Below are positions 1-7,973 of a DNA stretch of 64,000 nucleotides, one piece after another. The position numbers and the translations under genes are program-made. How positions within the stretch are numbered: the stretch's first letter is position 1; every line of letters begins with the position of its first letter. The stretch is from Vulcanococcus sp. (GTDB lineage: Bacteria; Cyanobacteriota; Cyanobacteriia; PCC-6307; Cyanobiaceae): assembly GCA_019264575.1 (NCBI GenBank), contig JAHUZV010000020.1:56316-120315 (forward strand), written 5' to 3'. The notes beneath the pieces are model-generated. The model searched no databases and was not told the origin of the DNA. It worked only from the letters and a program-made list of their open reading frames with translations.

Positions 1-1
1 G

Positions 2-520
2 AACCCACCGCTGTACGGAAATATTCTCGTTCGGATCCGTCCGGTTCCTCATCTTCGGGCCCATAGTCTTCTGCTTGAGCAGGCCTATGCGATTGCTCCA
101 AATGAACCTTATCGGGTCAGAGTTCTGCGGCCCGCTTATCTCGAAGATAGGACGCTTTCTATTCTGAACTTTTCTATCGAGTCGCCTGAGCGTTTTTACG
201 GCGCTGTTGAAGAGCCAGTGAGGCTCGCAGAGCTTGCTGAGGCTGATTTAAGGCTGCTGTCTGGCTGCACCTATTGGGTGGATCAGACCAGTGAGGGATT
301 CATTGGAAAAGTTGAACCTGGTTGTAATTGCAAGGTATTTCGCAAAGGCCGTGACTCCTATCTGCTTAGCGAGTTTGAGTTGACCCCTCAAACGATGCAA
401 ACCATTGACCGCGGCTATGACCCAGTTACCCATGAGTACCTTTGGGGCTCTATTGCTGGTCCATTCCGTTTTGAAAAGCTTTGCGACTGGAGCCAAGAGG
501 TGCCGACTAGTTGGAATTAG
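2..520 (+). CDS. cpcT: CpcT-type bilin lyase (5' truncated by window)
   Basis: Chromophore lyase of the CpcT/CpeT family; known members attach a bilin to the Cys-153 site of phycocyanin beta. The open frame runs from base 2 without a start, so the first residues lie outside the window. Family signatures are visible: NPPLYGNILVRIRP near the start, LLLEQAYA, GCNCKVFRKG, YLLSEFELT and DRGYDP...WGS near the end. A second, more CpeT-like paralogue lies at 7344. The NPPLY-type N-terminal region is closer to CpcT than to CpeT, which is the reason for the name. The downstream genes run the same way and probably form one transcription unit. Confidence 0.75.
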   Translation, partial: NPPLYGNILVRIRPVPHLRAHSLLLEQAYAIAPNEPYRVRVLRPAYLEDRTLSILNFSIESPERFYGAVEEPVRLAELAEADLRLLSGCTYWVDQTSEGFIGKVEPGCNCKVFRKGRDSYLLSEFELTPQTMQTIDRGYDPVTHEYLWGSIAGPFRFEKLCDWSQEVPTSWN

Positions 521-548
521 CCTTGTGAAGGCGACCCTCTGTTGAGCC

Positions 549-968
549 ATGAAGCGCCTGTTGGATTCCGAGATCGATCGGCTCCGTCTCCTGTCTGGCG
601 GCGAACGTGAACTGCGGTTTGATCGGGACGGCGAAGTGCTGAGGATTGACTTGCGTGAAGATTATATACAAATGTGGCAAGATGAGGCCGCTAATAATGA
701 TAATGCTGTCAATCTTTTCTTGGCCTGCGAGAGTTCTGCCGGCAACCTTGAGGCGACAAAGTTGACTTGGGTTGTCGGATCGGCCATTCGTCCTGAGTCT
801 GTTCAAACCAAAGAGGAGTTCACTCAGATTCTTTTGAGCCTTGGAGTTTCAGGGAACCTTGCTTCCTTGGCTCTTGAGCATTGTCCAGGTTTGATTAGCA
901 CGATTGCTTGGGCCCTCTATTTCGAAAGGCACGGATGGCTGACGGCAACTCCCATCTGCAATCTTTGA
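549..968 (+). CDS. Hypothetical protein of the phycobilisome region
   Basis: A 139-residue protein I do not recognise. It is acidic and soluble, with no signal peptide or membrane segment. It begins 28 bases after the cpcT stop and its end overlaps the next gene by about 34 bases, which argues for translational coupling. Base composition is low-GC like the rest of the cluster. Position between a bilin lyase and a phycobiliprotein-like gene suggests a phycobilisome-related role, but that is inference from context only. Confidence 0.6.
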   Translation: MKRLLDSEIDRLRLLSGGERELRFDRDGEVLRIDLREDYIQMWQDEAANNDNAVNLFLACESSAGNLEATKLTWVVGSAIRPESVQTKEEFTQILLSLGVSGNLASLALEHCPGLISTIAWALYFERHGWLTATPICNL

Positions 969-1522
969 TCTGTCGGGCCAAGGTCTTTAATCCCGATCTA
1001 TTCATCGACTTCCCCGCTGACCTTCATCAAGCTCTCGTTGAGGCGAATAGCAGTAAGCGTCTGCTCAATGATGCTGAACTGACTCAATTCTCTGCTTATT
1101 CCAGACTCCCTTTTGAGCAGTTGTTGGTGCTCAGGCGTTTGGTTGAACCGTGTGTTCGCGAGGCCCGTGCTGCGTTGGCCTCGCGGCATCCGGAGTTGTT
1201 CGTTGCCGGTGGGGCCTTGGCGACCCCAGCGCGAGCCGAGGCTTGTTGGCGTGATTGCGAGAACTTCTTTCGGGTTGTGATTTATGCCGTTGCCGCAGCC
1301 CGTCCTCGCTTTAGTGATCAGCAGTCCATCGACGCCTTAAACGAGCTCTATGGCCTCATGGGCGTCCCGACAGAAGGACTCGCTTTTGCATTGAACCAAT
1401 TGAGTGCTATCTCGATCGCATCCTTCGAAGCGCTGTACAGCCACTCCCCAGTTGGAGCTTTGCTTCAAGACTCTTTTAATAATTTACGTGAACTGCTTTT
1501 TGGGGCCTCTGTAAAGAGCTAA
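935..1522 (+). CDS. Divergent phycobiliprotein-like protein
   Basis: A 195-residue protein with features of the phycobilisome (phycobiliprotein globin) fold. Residues 104-115 (C-W-R-D-C-E-N-F-F) align with the Cys-82 chromophore region of phycobiliproteins (A-A-C-L-R-D). Residues 133-147 (LNELYGLMGVPTE) align with the [14 protein letters not shown] block of CpcB. The N-terminal 70 residues do not resemble the X-Y helices of classic subunits. The start at ATG 935 overlaps the upstream gene; an in-frame codon at 908 is possible. Function unknown: it could bind bilin at Cys-104, or act as an assembly helper. I infer membership from motif pattern, not from a search. Confidence 0.65.
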   Translation: MADGNSHLQSLICRAKVFNPDLFIDFPADLHQALVEANSSKRLLNDAELTQFSAYSRLPFEQLLVLRRLVEPCVREARAALASRHPELFVAGGALATPARAEACWRDCENFFRVVIYAVAAARPRFSDQQSIDALNELYGLMGVPTEGLAFALNQLSAISIASFEALYSHSPVGALLQDSFNNLRELLFGASVKS

Positions 1523-1583
1523 GAAGTTTTTTCAGGCACCTGCAGCGGCCTATTGCACTATGGTCGCAGCGCATTGATGGTTA

Positions 1584-2312
1584 ATGGCTCTTCCCCTCCT
1601 GGAAGCCCCCTATTCCACCCAGAACTCCCGGGTTCCCCTAACGGCCTCCCTGCAAGGTAGTGGTGCCACCTATGATCAGGACGCGCGTAAGGCTCTTATT
1701 GAAAAGTCATATAAGCAGATTTTCTTTCATGCCCTGAAAGTTGATCGAGAGCCCTATTTAGAGTCGCAATATCTCAACGGCTCGATTACTATAAAAGACT
1801 TTATTCGTGGCCTGCTTCTGTCTGGTCGCTTTCTGCGCGACTACTACCAGTGCAACTCCAACTACCGCATGGTCGACCAGGTCATTGGGCGTGTCCTTGG
1901 CCGTCAGGTCTATTCCAACGCAGAGCGACTGCGCTGGTCGATTGTGATTGCGGAGCAGGGCTTCCCCGCTTTCGTTGATCAGCTGCTGGATAGCGACGAA
2001 TACCTGTCGAACTTCGGCCTTGATCGGGTACCCTCCCAGCGCTCCAGGCTCTTGCCTGGTCGTGCGATTGGCGAGCTGCCGATCTATCAGCAATTCCCCC
2101 GCTACGGCTCGGATTGGCGCGATGTGATGGCTCAGCGGGCCCCTGTGCCTGCTCAGGCTTGGGCGTCGACCGGTCAGGTTTCTGACGCTTGGGCCAATGG
2201 TCAGCCTCCGGCTTGGGCGCTGAAGGTCTGGCTTGCCGTCGCCATCGTTGGCGGTGTCGAGATCACCCGTGTGTTGCTGACTGTCGCTCTGGGGGCCCTC
2301 CGCCACACCTGA
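1584..2312 (+). CDS. cpcL: CpcL/CpcG2-type rod linker with C-terminal hydrophobic segment
   Basis: Rod linker of 242 residues. The start MALPLLEAP...TQNSRV is the hallmark of CpcG-type linkers. Residues about 30-160 form a PBS linker domain (SYKQIFFHAL, YLNGSITIKDFIRGLL, LLDSDEYLSNFGLDRVP). Residues about 210-239 are strongly hydrophobic (ALKVWLAVAIVGGVEI then RVLLTVALGAL), as in CpcL proteins that tether core-less rods to the thylakoid membrane near photosystem I. Ordinary CpcG1 lacks this tail. The internal charged residues make the helix imperfect but match the pattern I recall for CpcL. The next gene starts 26 bases later. A plain CpcG2 is the alternative name. Confidence 0.75.
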   Translation: MALPLLEAPYSTQNSRVPLTASLQGSGATYDQDARKALIEKSYKQIFFHALKVDREPYLESQYLNGSITIKDFIRGLLLSGRFLRDYYQCNSNYRMVDQVIGRVLGRQVYSNAERLRWSIVIAEQGFPAFVDQLLDSDEYLSNFGLDRVPSQRSRLLPGRAIGELPIYQQFPRYGSDWRDVMAQRAPVPAQAWASTGQVSDAWANGQPPAWALKVWLAVAIVGGVEITRVLLTVALGALRHT

Positions 2313-2338
2313 TCTCTTCGGACCCTTAGCGTTTCTCC

Positions 2339-3028
2339 TTGACGTCACTGAATCCAGTGCTCAACCTTCTGCAGTGGCAGCCCCCTGAAGATCTGCTGCC
2401 AACGGTTGGTTTTGGGGCGCCCCTGGATGCTCGAGGTGCCGATTGGAGTGGGCGGGATCTCGCTGGAATTGATCTTCGAGGGGCGGCCCTCTGCCGGGTC
2501 GATTTGCGTGGCGCTGATCTCAGCACCTGTGACCTCGATGGTGCTGACCTGCGTTTGGCGCGTTTTGACGTGTTCACGCGCTTCCCTGAAGGGTTTGACC
2601 ACCGCTCATCGGGAGCCGTTGGTCCTGGGGCCAAGCTGAACGGCGCTTTTCTTAATAGTGCGGACCTGCGCGGCTTGGACCTGCGTAGCTGCAACTTGAT
2701 GGGGGCTTATCTCAGCGGAGCAGACCTCAGTGGTTCGCTGCTGGATGGCGTTCGCTTGGTCGGCGCTGACCTGCGTCATGCTGTTTTGCGGGGTGCTTCC
2801 TGTGTGGGCGCCAGCTTCTCGTGCTGTCAGTTGGACTTTGCCGATTTCAGGGCTGCCGATCTGAGCTCCGCCCGCCTCGAGGGCGCTGAGTCACTCTCTG
2901 GAGCTGATTTTTCGGGTTGCTTGGGACTCGACGCCGAGCGCTCTGCACTGCTGTCGAGGCCTTACAAGGAGTTGGACACCTGGAACCCCTTGACCCGTGA
3001 GACGACGCGGACCAGCCTCGAGGCCTAG
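2339..3028 (+). CDS. Pentapeptide-repeat protein
   Basis: A 229-residue protein made largely of A(D/N)LXX pentapeptide repeats between about residues 30 and 195 (GADLSTCDLDGADLRLA, GADLSGSLLDGVRLVGADL). These fold into a right-handed beta-helix. An insertion around residues 75-100 interrupts the helix. No ATG lies at the beginning of the frame; TTG at 2339 is the first candidate and GTG at 2357 the next. Pentapeptide proteins are common in cyanobacteria and their function is rarely known. It sits between a cpcL-like gene and cpeC on the same strand, so a phycobilisome role is possible but unproven. Confidence 0.7.
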   Translation: MTSLNPVLNLLQWQPPEDLLPTVGFGAPLDARGADWSGRDLAGIDLRGAALCRVDLRGADLSTCDLDGADLRLARFDVFTRFPEGFDHRSSGAVGPGAKLNGAFLNSADLRGLDLRSCNLMGAYLSGADLSGSLLDGVRLVGADLRHAVLRGASCVGASFSCCQLDFADFRAADLSSARLEGAESLSGADFSGCLGLDAERSALLSRPYKELDTWNPLTRETTRTSLEA

Positions 3029-3140
3029 GGCTTCGTTGAGTCACGCAACGTTGAGAAACAATTGGTTGATCTTTATGAAGGCGGGAGGCTCCTCGTTTCC
3101 TTTTCCCTGAGGATGATTCAGCTGATTACGTCCGCAGTCC

Positions 3141-4025
3141 ATGCCCTTCGGTCCTGCCTCTCTCCTTGGGGTTGAGCGCTTTGTTCAAGAGAGTGAAGCC
3201 CCCCTCGAGCTCATCCCTGGTGATGACGACGCCAAGAAAGAACAGATCATCACGGCTGTTTACAAGCAGGTCCTAGGCAATGCCTACGTGATGGAGAGCG
3301 AGCGCCAGCTCGTCGCCGAATCCCAGTTCAAGCTTGGCGAAATCAGCGTGCGCGAATTCGTGCGCAGAATTGCTAAGAGCGAGCTCTATAAAGCCCGTTT
3401 CTTCGACGCTTGCCCCCGCTATCGCTACATCGAGTTGGCATTTCGTCACCTGCTGGGCCGCGCTCCTGTTGATTTCCAGGAGATGCGGAATCACGCCGAG
3501 CGCCTCGATGCCAAGGGCTACGACGCTGACATCGATAGCTTCCTCGATTCAGACGACTACCAGAACACCTTCGGTGAGTGGACCGCCCCCTACCAGCGAG
3601 GATGGAAGACCGAGAGCTGCGGGACCATGCAGGAATTCACATGGAGCTTCCAGCTTCTGCGCGGTAACAGCAGCAGCAGCCTGAAAGGTGATCTGGCTGG
3701 CATCTCCAGCAAGTTGGGCGGCGCCGCCTACCAGAACCGTCCCATGTCGGTTGTCCCTCCATCCTCGGCGAACTCCCAAGGTTTCAGCTTCCGTCCTTCG
3801 AAGAACCTGGCCGACGCGGTAACCCGTGTTGGTGTGGGTGCGTCCGACCAGGGCAAAACCTTCCGCGTCGAGGTCACGGCCTACAGCGCGAACAATGTGC
3901 GTCGCGTGTCCCGTTACACCCGTAGCAACCGCGTGTATTACGTGCCCTTCGACAAGCTCTCCGAGCAGTTCAAGCGCATTCACCGCGAGGGCGGAAAGAT
4001 CGCCAGCATCACCCCTGTGAGCTGA
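3141..4025 (+). CDS. cpeC: Phycoerythrin-associated rod linker CpeC
   Basis: A 294-residue rod linker. The start MPFGPASLLGVERF is typical of CpeC. A PBS linker domain spans about residues 30-165 (AVYKQVLGNAYVMESER, FRHLLGRAP, SFLDSDDYQNTFGEW). A CpcD-like domain lies at about 238-292 (FRVEVTAY, YYVPFDKLSEQFKRIHREGGKIASITPV). It holds PE-I hexamers together within the rod. A 112-base gap precedes it. Two perfect hairpins lie between it and the next linker, suggesting differential expression of the two. MpeD/MpeE-type linkers are related but serve phycoerythrin-II, which is absent here. Confidence 0.85.
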   Translation: MPFGPASLLGVERFVQESEAPLELIPGDDDAKKEQIITAVYKQVLGNAYVMESERQLVAESQFKLGEISVREFVRRIAKSELYKARFFDACPRYRYIELAFRHLLGRAPVDFQEMRNHAERLDAKGYDADIDSFLDSDDYQNTFGEWTAPYQRGWKTESCGTMQEFTWSFQLLRGNSSSSLKGDLAGISSKLGGAAYQNRPMSVVPPSSANSQGFSFRPSKNLADAVTRVGVGASDQGKTFRVEVTAYSANNVRRVSRYTRSNRVYYVPFDKLSEQFKRIHREGGKIASITPVS

Positions 4026-4031
4026 TCGTCA

Positions 4032-4055
4032 GGCCCTCGCTTCAGAACGAGGGCC
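4032..4055 (+). terminator. Hairpin 1 after cpeC
   Basis: A perfect 8-bp inverted repeat: GGCCCTCG at 4032-4039 and CGAGGGCC at 4048-4055, with an 8-base loop. It begins 6 bases after the cpeC stop and has no T-run, so it is more likely an RNA-stability or processing stem than a classic terminator. Confidence 0.55.
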
Positions 4056-4067
4056 ACCAAAAGCTGG

Positions 4068-4097
4068 ATGACTGAGCAGCGCCAACTGCTCAGTCAT
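4068..4097 (+). promoter_or_regulatory. Hairpin 2 between cpeC and cpeE
   Basis: A perfect 12-bp inverted repeat: ATGACTGAGCAG at 4068-4079 and CTGCTCAGTCAT at 4086-4097, loop CGCCAA. It lies 12 bases after the first hairpin and 54 bases before the chosen cpeE start. No T-run follows. The ATG in its left arm opens an in-frame extension of cpeE but is unlikely to be the start because it would be buried in the stem. Confidence 0.6.
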
Positions 4098-4151
4098 CTC
4101 AGGGAGCGAAACCTGCCATCTGACCAAGGATCTCCCCCATCTAATTTTCCC

Positions 4152-5768
4152 ATGCCTGCCAATCGTTCGAAATCCCTCGGCTTTGGTGCCACCCAGCTGA
4201 TCGAGGGACCGGTCTCCTACAGCCGCACGCGCATTCCCGCCGGCGACGCGGCGCTGACCAACGGCTCCTTCCGGAATCAAGACCTCTCGCCCGCCCGTGA
4301 CGAGTTCGCTCCGGACGACGAGACGGCCCTCGCCTTTGTCATTCGTGCGGCCTATCGCCAAGTGTTTGGCAACGTGCAGCCGATGGAGAGCGAGCGCTGC
4401 ATCAGCGCGGAGTCCCGTCTGCGCCAAGGCGAAATCACGGTGCGTGAGTTCGTTCGTCAGCTGGCCAAATCCGAGTTTTATCGCTCCCGCTATTTCGAGG
4501 CGGTTGGCCCCCATCGATCTGTGGAGCTGAGCTTCAAGCATCTGCTGGGCCGCGGTCCCTCCACCGAGGCGGAGATCACCGCTCAAGTGGCCCAGATGGC
4601 CACCGGCGGTTTCGACGCCGCGATCGATCAACTTCTTGATTCCGACGAGTACTTCGCGGCCTTCGGTGAGGACACGGTTCCCTACGCCCGCAGCTGGGCT
4701 TCGGCTGCAGGGATGCCCCAGGTCAGCTTTAACCGCATCGCTGTCCTCGAGCAAAACTTCGCCGGTAGCGATACAGCCATTGGCGCCAGCAGCCAGCTGC
4801 TCGGGAACCTCGCCCAGGGCAACCGGCTCGCCATCAAGGTCCCGGCCCAGGTCTACCGGAGTGCTGGCGCTGCTGGTGGCTTCTCGGGCACCGGCTCAGC
4901 ACGCACCGCCTTTACTGCGGTGAAGCGTGCCCTCTCCGATGGAGGCGATAGCGCACCTATCCGCGGGGATCTGTATGTCGGCTTCGGCCTGGGTCAGCGG
5001 GAACAGGAGGTCTTTGCACGCACGTCCGGTGATTCTGCCGGTCAGATCCAGGCGCTGATTCGCGCCTCCTACCGCCAGGTGATGGGTAACCCCCACCTGA
5101 TGGAGAGTGAGCGCAACCTCACGGCAGAAAGCAAGTTCGCCGAGGGCGTCTCCAGCACCCGGGAATTCGTTCGGGCCATTGCCCTCTCTGCGGAGTACAG
5201 CCGTCGCTTCTTTGAAAGCAACGCTCCTTACCGCTTTGTCGAGCTGAACTTCAAGCATCTCCTTGGTCGTGCCCCCACCTCCCAGGCCGAGGTCAGCGAG
5301 CACATTCAGCGGCTCGCCAACGATGGCTACGAGGCCGAGATCAACAGCTACCTCGACTCCCCTGAATACCAGCAGACCTTTGGTGAGGACACGATTCCTT
5401 ACCAACGCATTGCAACGGAAGCTGGTCGCTCCCAGGTGGCCTTCAACCGTCATCTTTCCCTGTCCCAGGGCTACGCCGCCAGCGATACGGTTCAGTCCGC
5501 CTCCAGCCTGGTCGCATCGGTGGCCACGAACAGTGTCCCAAGCAATTGGAACTCCACGACACAGCGCATCAACCGCGTTGCAGCCGCCTCGGGTACCACC
5601 GAAGCCACCGGCAAGCGCTACCGGATCGTCGTTCAGGCTCAGCCGGCAGGTGGTCGCCAGCGCACCCCTAACGCCAGCTATCTGGTGTCGGGCAAGGATA
5701 TGACCTCTCAGCTGGGGTACATCCATCGCCGTGGCGGACGGATTGTCTCGATCACCGAGGTGATGTGA
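4152..5768 (+). CDS. cpeE: Two-domain phycoerythrin rod linker CpeE
   Basis: A 538-residue linker containing two PBS linker domains and one C-terminal CpcD domain. The first linker domain is around residues 60-190 (AAYRQVFGN, FKHLLGRGP, LLDSDEYFAAFGEDTVPY). The second is around 300-435 (ASYRQVMGNPHLMESER, FKHLLGRAP, YLDSPEYQQTFGEDTIPY). The CpcD-type module is at about 480-536 (YRIVVQAQP, LGYIHRRGGRIVSITEV). I place the start at ATG 4152 (MPANRSKSLGFG), because this begins the usual linker N-terminus. An in-frame ATG at 4068 falls inside a hairpin. The double linker could bridge two PE-I hexamers. The symbol is assigned by architecture and context. Confidence 0.7.
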   Translation: MPANRSKSLGFGATQLIEGPVSYSRTRIPAGDAALTNGSFRNQDLSPARDEFAPDDETALAFVIRAAYRQVFGNVQPMESERCISAESRLRQGEITVREFVRQLAKSEFYRSRYFEAVGPHRSVELSFKHLLGRGPSTEAEITAQVAQMATGGFDAAIDQLLDSDEYFAAFGEDTVPYARSWASAAGMPQVSFNRIAVLEQNFAGSDTAIGASSQLLGNLAQGNRLAIKVPAQVYRSAGAAGGFSGTGSARTAFTAVKRALSDGGDSAPIRGDLYVGFGLGQREQEVFARTSGDSAGQIQALIRASYRQVMGNPHLMESERNLTAESKFAEGVSSTREFVRAIALSAEYSRRFFESNAPYRFVELNFKHLLGRAPTSQAEVSEHIQRLANDGYEAEINSYLDSPEYQQTFGEDTIPYQRIATEAGRSQVAFNRHLSLSQGYAASDTVQSASSLVASVATNSVPSNWNSTTQRINRVAAASGTTEATGKRYRIVVQAQPAGGRQRTPNASYLVSGKDMTSQLGYIHRRGGRIVSITEVM

Positions 5769-5819
5769 TCCATTCTTGATCACGTCAAAAGCGATTGAAA
5801 ACTCCACCTACCTCTTCAA

Positions 5820-6518
5820 ATGACTGATTCCACCGCCGTAATTCGAGCTGCCTACCGTCAGGTGTTCGGCAACGCTCACCTGATGGACGAGGAGCGCTGC
5901 GCTTCTGCGGAAAGCTTGTACGTGAACGGTGACCTCACAGTTCAGGGTCTGGTCACCGCCTTTGCCCAATCCGACACCTACCGGCGCTTATTTCTCGAGA
6001 AAAACGGTCCCTACCGTTTCGTTGAACTCAACTTCAAGCACCTGCTGGGCCGTGCACCCCAGAGCCTGGCCGAAGTCAGCGAACACGTTCAGCGTCTCGC
6101 TAATGAAGGTTATGAAGCTGAGATCAACAGCTATACCTTCAGCGACGAATACATCCGGGCTTTTGGTCTCGATCATGTGCCTTCGATGCGTGGGGCATCC
6201 ACTCAGGTCGGTCTGAGCAATCTGAGCTACACCCGTTCAGTCGTGATGGATTCCGGCTTTGCCGGTTTCGATGGCTCCAGCCAATCCCGTTTGACCCTCA
6301 GCATTGGCACAGCCTCTGCGCCAGCCACTGGGCCCAAGCTGCCTGGCCCTGGTGGCCGGGACAGCAAGCGCTTCACGATCAGGTGGACCACCGCCACACC
6401 GGTCGGTGTACGCCGACGTTCTGTGCAGACCAGCACAGCTCCCTACAGTTCCTTGAGCGAGGTCATGCAAGGCATTCACCGTCGCGGTGGCCGTATCCTT
6501 ACTGTTGCGAACACTTAA
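5820..6518 (+). CDS. Single-domain phycoerythrin-type rod linker
   Basis: A 232-residue rod linker that starts almost directly with the linker domain (MTDSTAVIRAAYRQVFGN), lacking the usual 25-40 residue leader. Its segment FVELNFKHLLGRAP through GYEAEINSY is nearly identical to the second linker domain of the preceding cpeE. A short CpcD-like module closes it (FTIRWTTATP, SEVMQGIHRRGGRILTV). Likely arisen by duplication of the 3' half of cpeE. It probably links a phycoerythrin hexamer, perhaps at a rod end. The expected DSDEY motif is replaced by FSDEY. A terminator follows at 6569, closing the cpeC-cpeE-linker unit. Confidence 0.75.
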   Translation: MTDSTAVIRAAYRQVFGNAHLMDEERCASAESLYVNGDLTVQGLVTAFAQSDTYRRLFLEKNGPYRFVELNFKHLLGRAPQSLAEVSEHVQRLANEGYEAEINSYTFSDEYIRAFGLDHVPSMRGASTQVGLSNLSYTRSVVMDSGFAGFDGSSQSRLTLSIGTASAPATGPKLPGPGGRDSKRFTIRWTTATPVGVRRRSVQTSTAPYSSLSEVMQGIHRRGGRILTVANT

Positions 6519-6568
6519 TCATTGACGCCTTGGGCCCCAGTCCAGCTTGGCTCTGAACGATGATTGAC

Positions 6569-6594
6569 CCCGGAAGGTTGCCTTCCGGGTTTTT
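6569..6594 (+). terminator. Rho-independent terminator after the linker operon
   Basis: Perfect 9-bp stem CCCGGAAGG (6569-6577) and CCTTCCGGG (6581-6589), loop TTG, followed by five T at 6590-6594. It lies 51 bases after the third linker stop and fits termination of the linker transcript. Confidence 0.85.
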
Positions 6595-6628
6595 CTGTGG
6601 CCTACAGGCGCTTTACACGTCAACTCTG

Positions 6629-6799
6629 ATGAACGCGAATTCCTCACGTCAGCGTGATCGTCGATCCAATTTTCAGGACAAAGTTTCAGATTCTGCCTCC
6701 CAGGCTGAATCTGCCATTTCGATGATGGTCGAGTCGTTGGTTCATATGGTACAGAACGCACGCAACGGTTCTGCCTCCAGCTTTGACGAGCGCATCTGA
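6629..6799 (+). CDS. Small hypothetical protein before cpeS
   Basis: A 56-residue hydrophilic protein (MNANSSRQRDRRSN...). The frame opens earlier at 6560, but that part runs through the terminator, so ATG 6629 is the better start. The middle (AESAISMMVESLVHMVQNA) could form an amphipathic helix. It ends 12 bases before cpeS and may be co-transcribed with it. No family recognised. Confidence 0.45.
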   Translation: MNANSSRQRDRRSNFQDKVSDSASQAESAISMMVESLVHMVQNARNGSASSFDERI

Positions 6800-6810
6800 G
6801 CTTCGACTTA

Positions 6811-7344
6811 ATGGATTTGGCGACGTTCGTTGAGCGCAGCGAAGGGACTTGGCGCTCAATGCGCAGTGGCCATTCCCTGGCCTTTCAGCAGTTTGAAGAG
6901 GTTCTCAGCCAGATCAAGATCGAGCGCCTTTCCCCCGCTGATCCGCAGGTTGTTGAGCTTCTTGAGTCCACCTCCCAGGATCCTGGGTTGATTCAGTCTC
7001 CGTTCCGAATGGAATGGAGTGCAGAGAGCGACTGGGAACCTGATGACCCCTCTGAGGTCTCCAGTGGATCCTGTGTCTTGGTGCCGGTCCCTGCTGATCC
7101 AAGTAGTGGCAGCCTGCTGCGCAGTGTTGGCTATGCCGAGGCTGAGCAGGCGATCTCTTCTTACCGCTTTCTCTCGGACGGCACGTTTGTGTTGAGCACA
7201 AAGTACGGCCAGTCCATCGCGGAGGAGCGCATCTGGTTCGTTTCTGAACATGTGCGCTGTCGCTCCTCTGTTCTCCGTACGTCAGAGGGCTCGGGTGTCC
7301 TGCAAACATCCTTTGCTTCTGAAGTCAGGAGGCTGACGCTCTGA
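6811..7344 (+). CDS. cpeS: Phycoerythrin beta-subunit bilin lyase CpeS
   Basis: A 177-residue member of the CpcS/CpeS lyase family, a lipocalin-like beta-barrel. Known CpeS attaches phycoerythrobilin at Cys-82 of CpeB, which is present in this window. Seen here: N-terminus F-V-E-R-S-E-G-T-W-R-S-M-R-S (family FxxxSxGxWxSxR), GSCVLVPVP, YRFLSDGTFVLSTKY, and the ERIWF motif followed by VRCRSSV. Its TGA overlaps the cpeT ATG by one base at 7344, so cpeS and cpeT are translationally coupled. Confidence 0.9.
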   Translation: MDLATFVERSEGTWRSMRSGHSLAFQQFEEVLSQIKIERLSPADPQVVELLESTSQDPGLIQSPFRMEWSAESDWEPDDPSEVSSGSCVLVPVPADPSSGSLLRSVGYAEAEQAISSYRFLSDGTFVLSTKYGQSIAEERIWFVSEHVRCRSSVLRTSEGSGVLQTSFASEVRRLTL

Positions 7345-7955
7345 TGCACGAGTCGCTTCTTTTCGCCCGCACACTCTGCGGTCACTACAGCAATCGCGAT
7401 CAGGCCCAGGCTGACCCGAGCAAGTTTGCTCACATCAATATTTTCTTTTTACCGCTTCCCTGGGAGGTGTTTCAGGGCCCAGGCTTCTACTCAGAGCAAA
7501 GTTATGACCACGATCCTTGGCGCCCGTACCGCCAAGGCGTTCATCGCTTGCGCGAAGGCCAAGCTGGAGCCCACGTTGTTGAGAACTTTGGTCTGAGCAA
7601 TCCCGAGCGTGTTGCTGGAGCGCCGCAACACCGCTCACTCCTTAACGAAATCAAGAGTGATCGCCTGCAACCGCGTTGCGGTTGTTCGATGCATTTCAAG
7701 GGTGACGCTCAGCGGGGTTACGAGGGCTCGGTTGAGCCAGGTAAGGGCTGCTTGGTCCCCCGCGATGGCAAGCCCACTTATCTCGTCAGCGAGGTCTTCG
7801 TCGATCAGACCTCCTGGTCGAGTCGGGATCGGGGGTTCGACCCCGACACCGATCAGTTGGTTTGGGGTTCAGAGCATGGATTGCTCAAATTTGAGCGCTT
7901 GGCTTTTCTTGCGGACCATCTTCAAGATGACTGGCTCGTTGGCCTGAGCGACTAG
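7344..7955 (+). CDS. cpeT: Phycoerythrin beta-subunit bilin lyase CpeT
   Basis: A 203-residue CpcT/CpeT-family lyase. Known CpeT joins phycoerythrobilin to Cys-165/167 of CpeB. Family marks include FARTLCGHYSN, FFLPLPW, FYSEQSYD, PYRQGVHRL, RCGCSMHFK, GSVEPGKGC, YLVSEVFV and DRGFDPDTDQLVWGS. The FYSEQ...PYRQGVHRL block separates it from the CpcT-type paralogue at the left edge. It lies between cpeS (1-base overlap) and cpeR (18-base gap), the usual cpeSTR order. Confidence 0.88.
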   Translation: MHESLLFARTLCGHYSNRDQAQADPSKFAHINIFFLPLPWEVFQGPGFYSEQSYDHDPWRPYRQGVHRLREGQAGAHVVENFGLSNPERVAGAPQHRSLLNEIKSDRLQPRCGCSMHFKGDAQRGYEGSVEPGKGCLVPRDGKPTYLVSEVFVDQTSWSSRDRGFDPDTDQLVWGSEHGLLKFERLAFLADHLQDDWLVGLSD

Positions 7956-7973
7956 TCGTCAGGGGGTTGTCTG

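Noticed and set aside
4068-4151. Upstream ATG for cpeE at 4068
   Set aside because: It falls in the left arm of a perfect 12-bp hairpin and the added residues do not resemble linker leaders.
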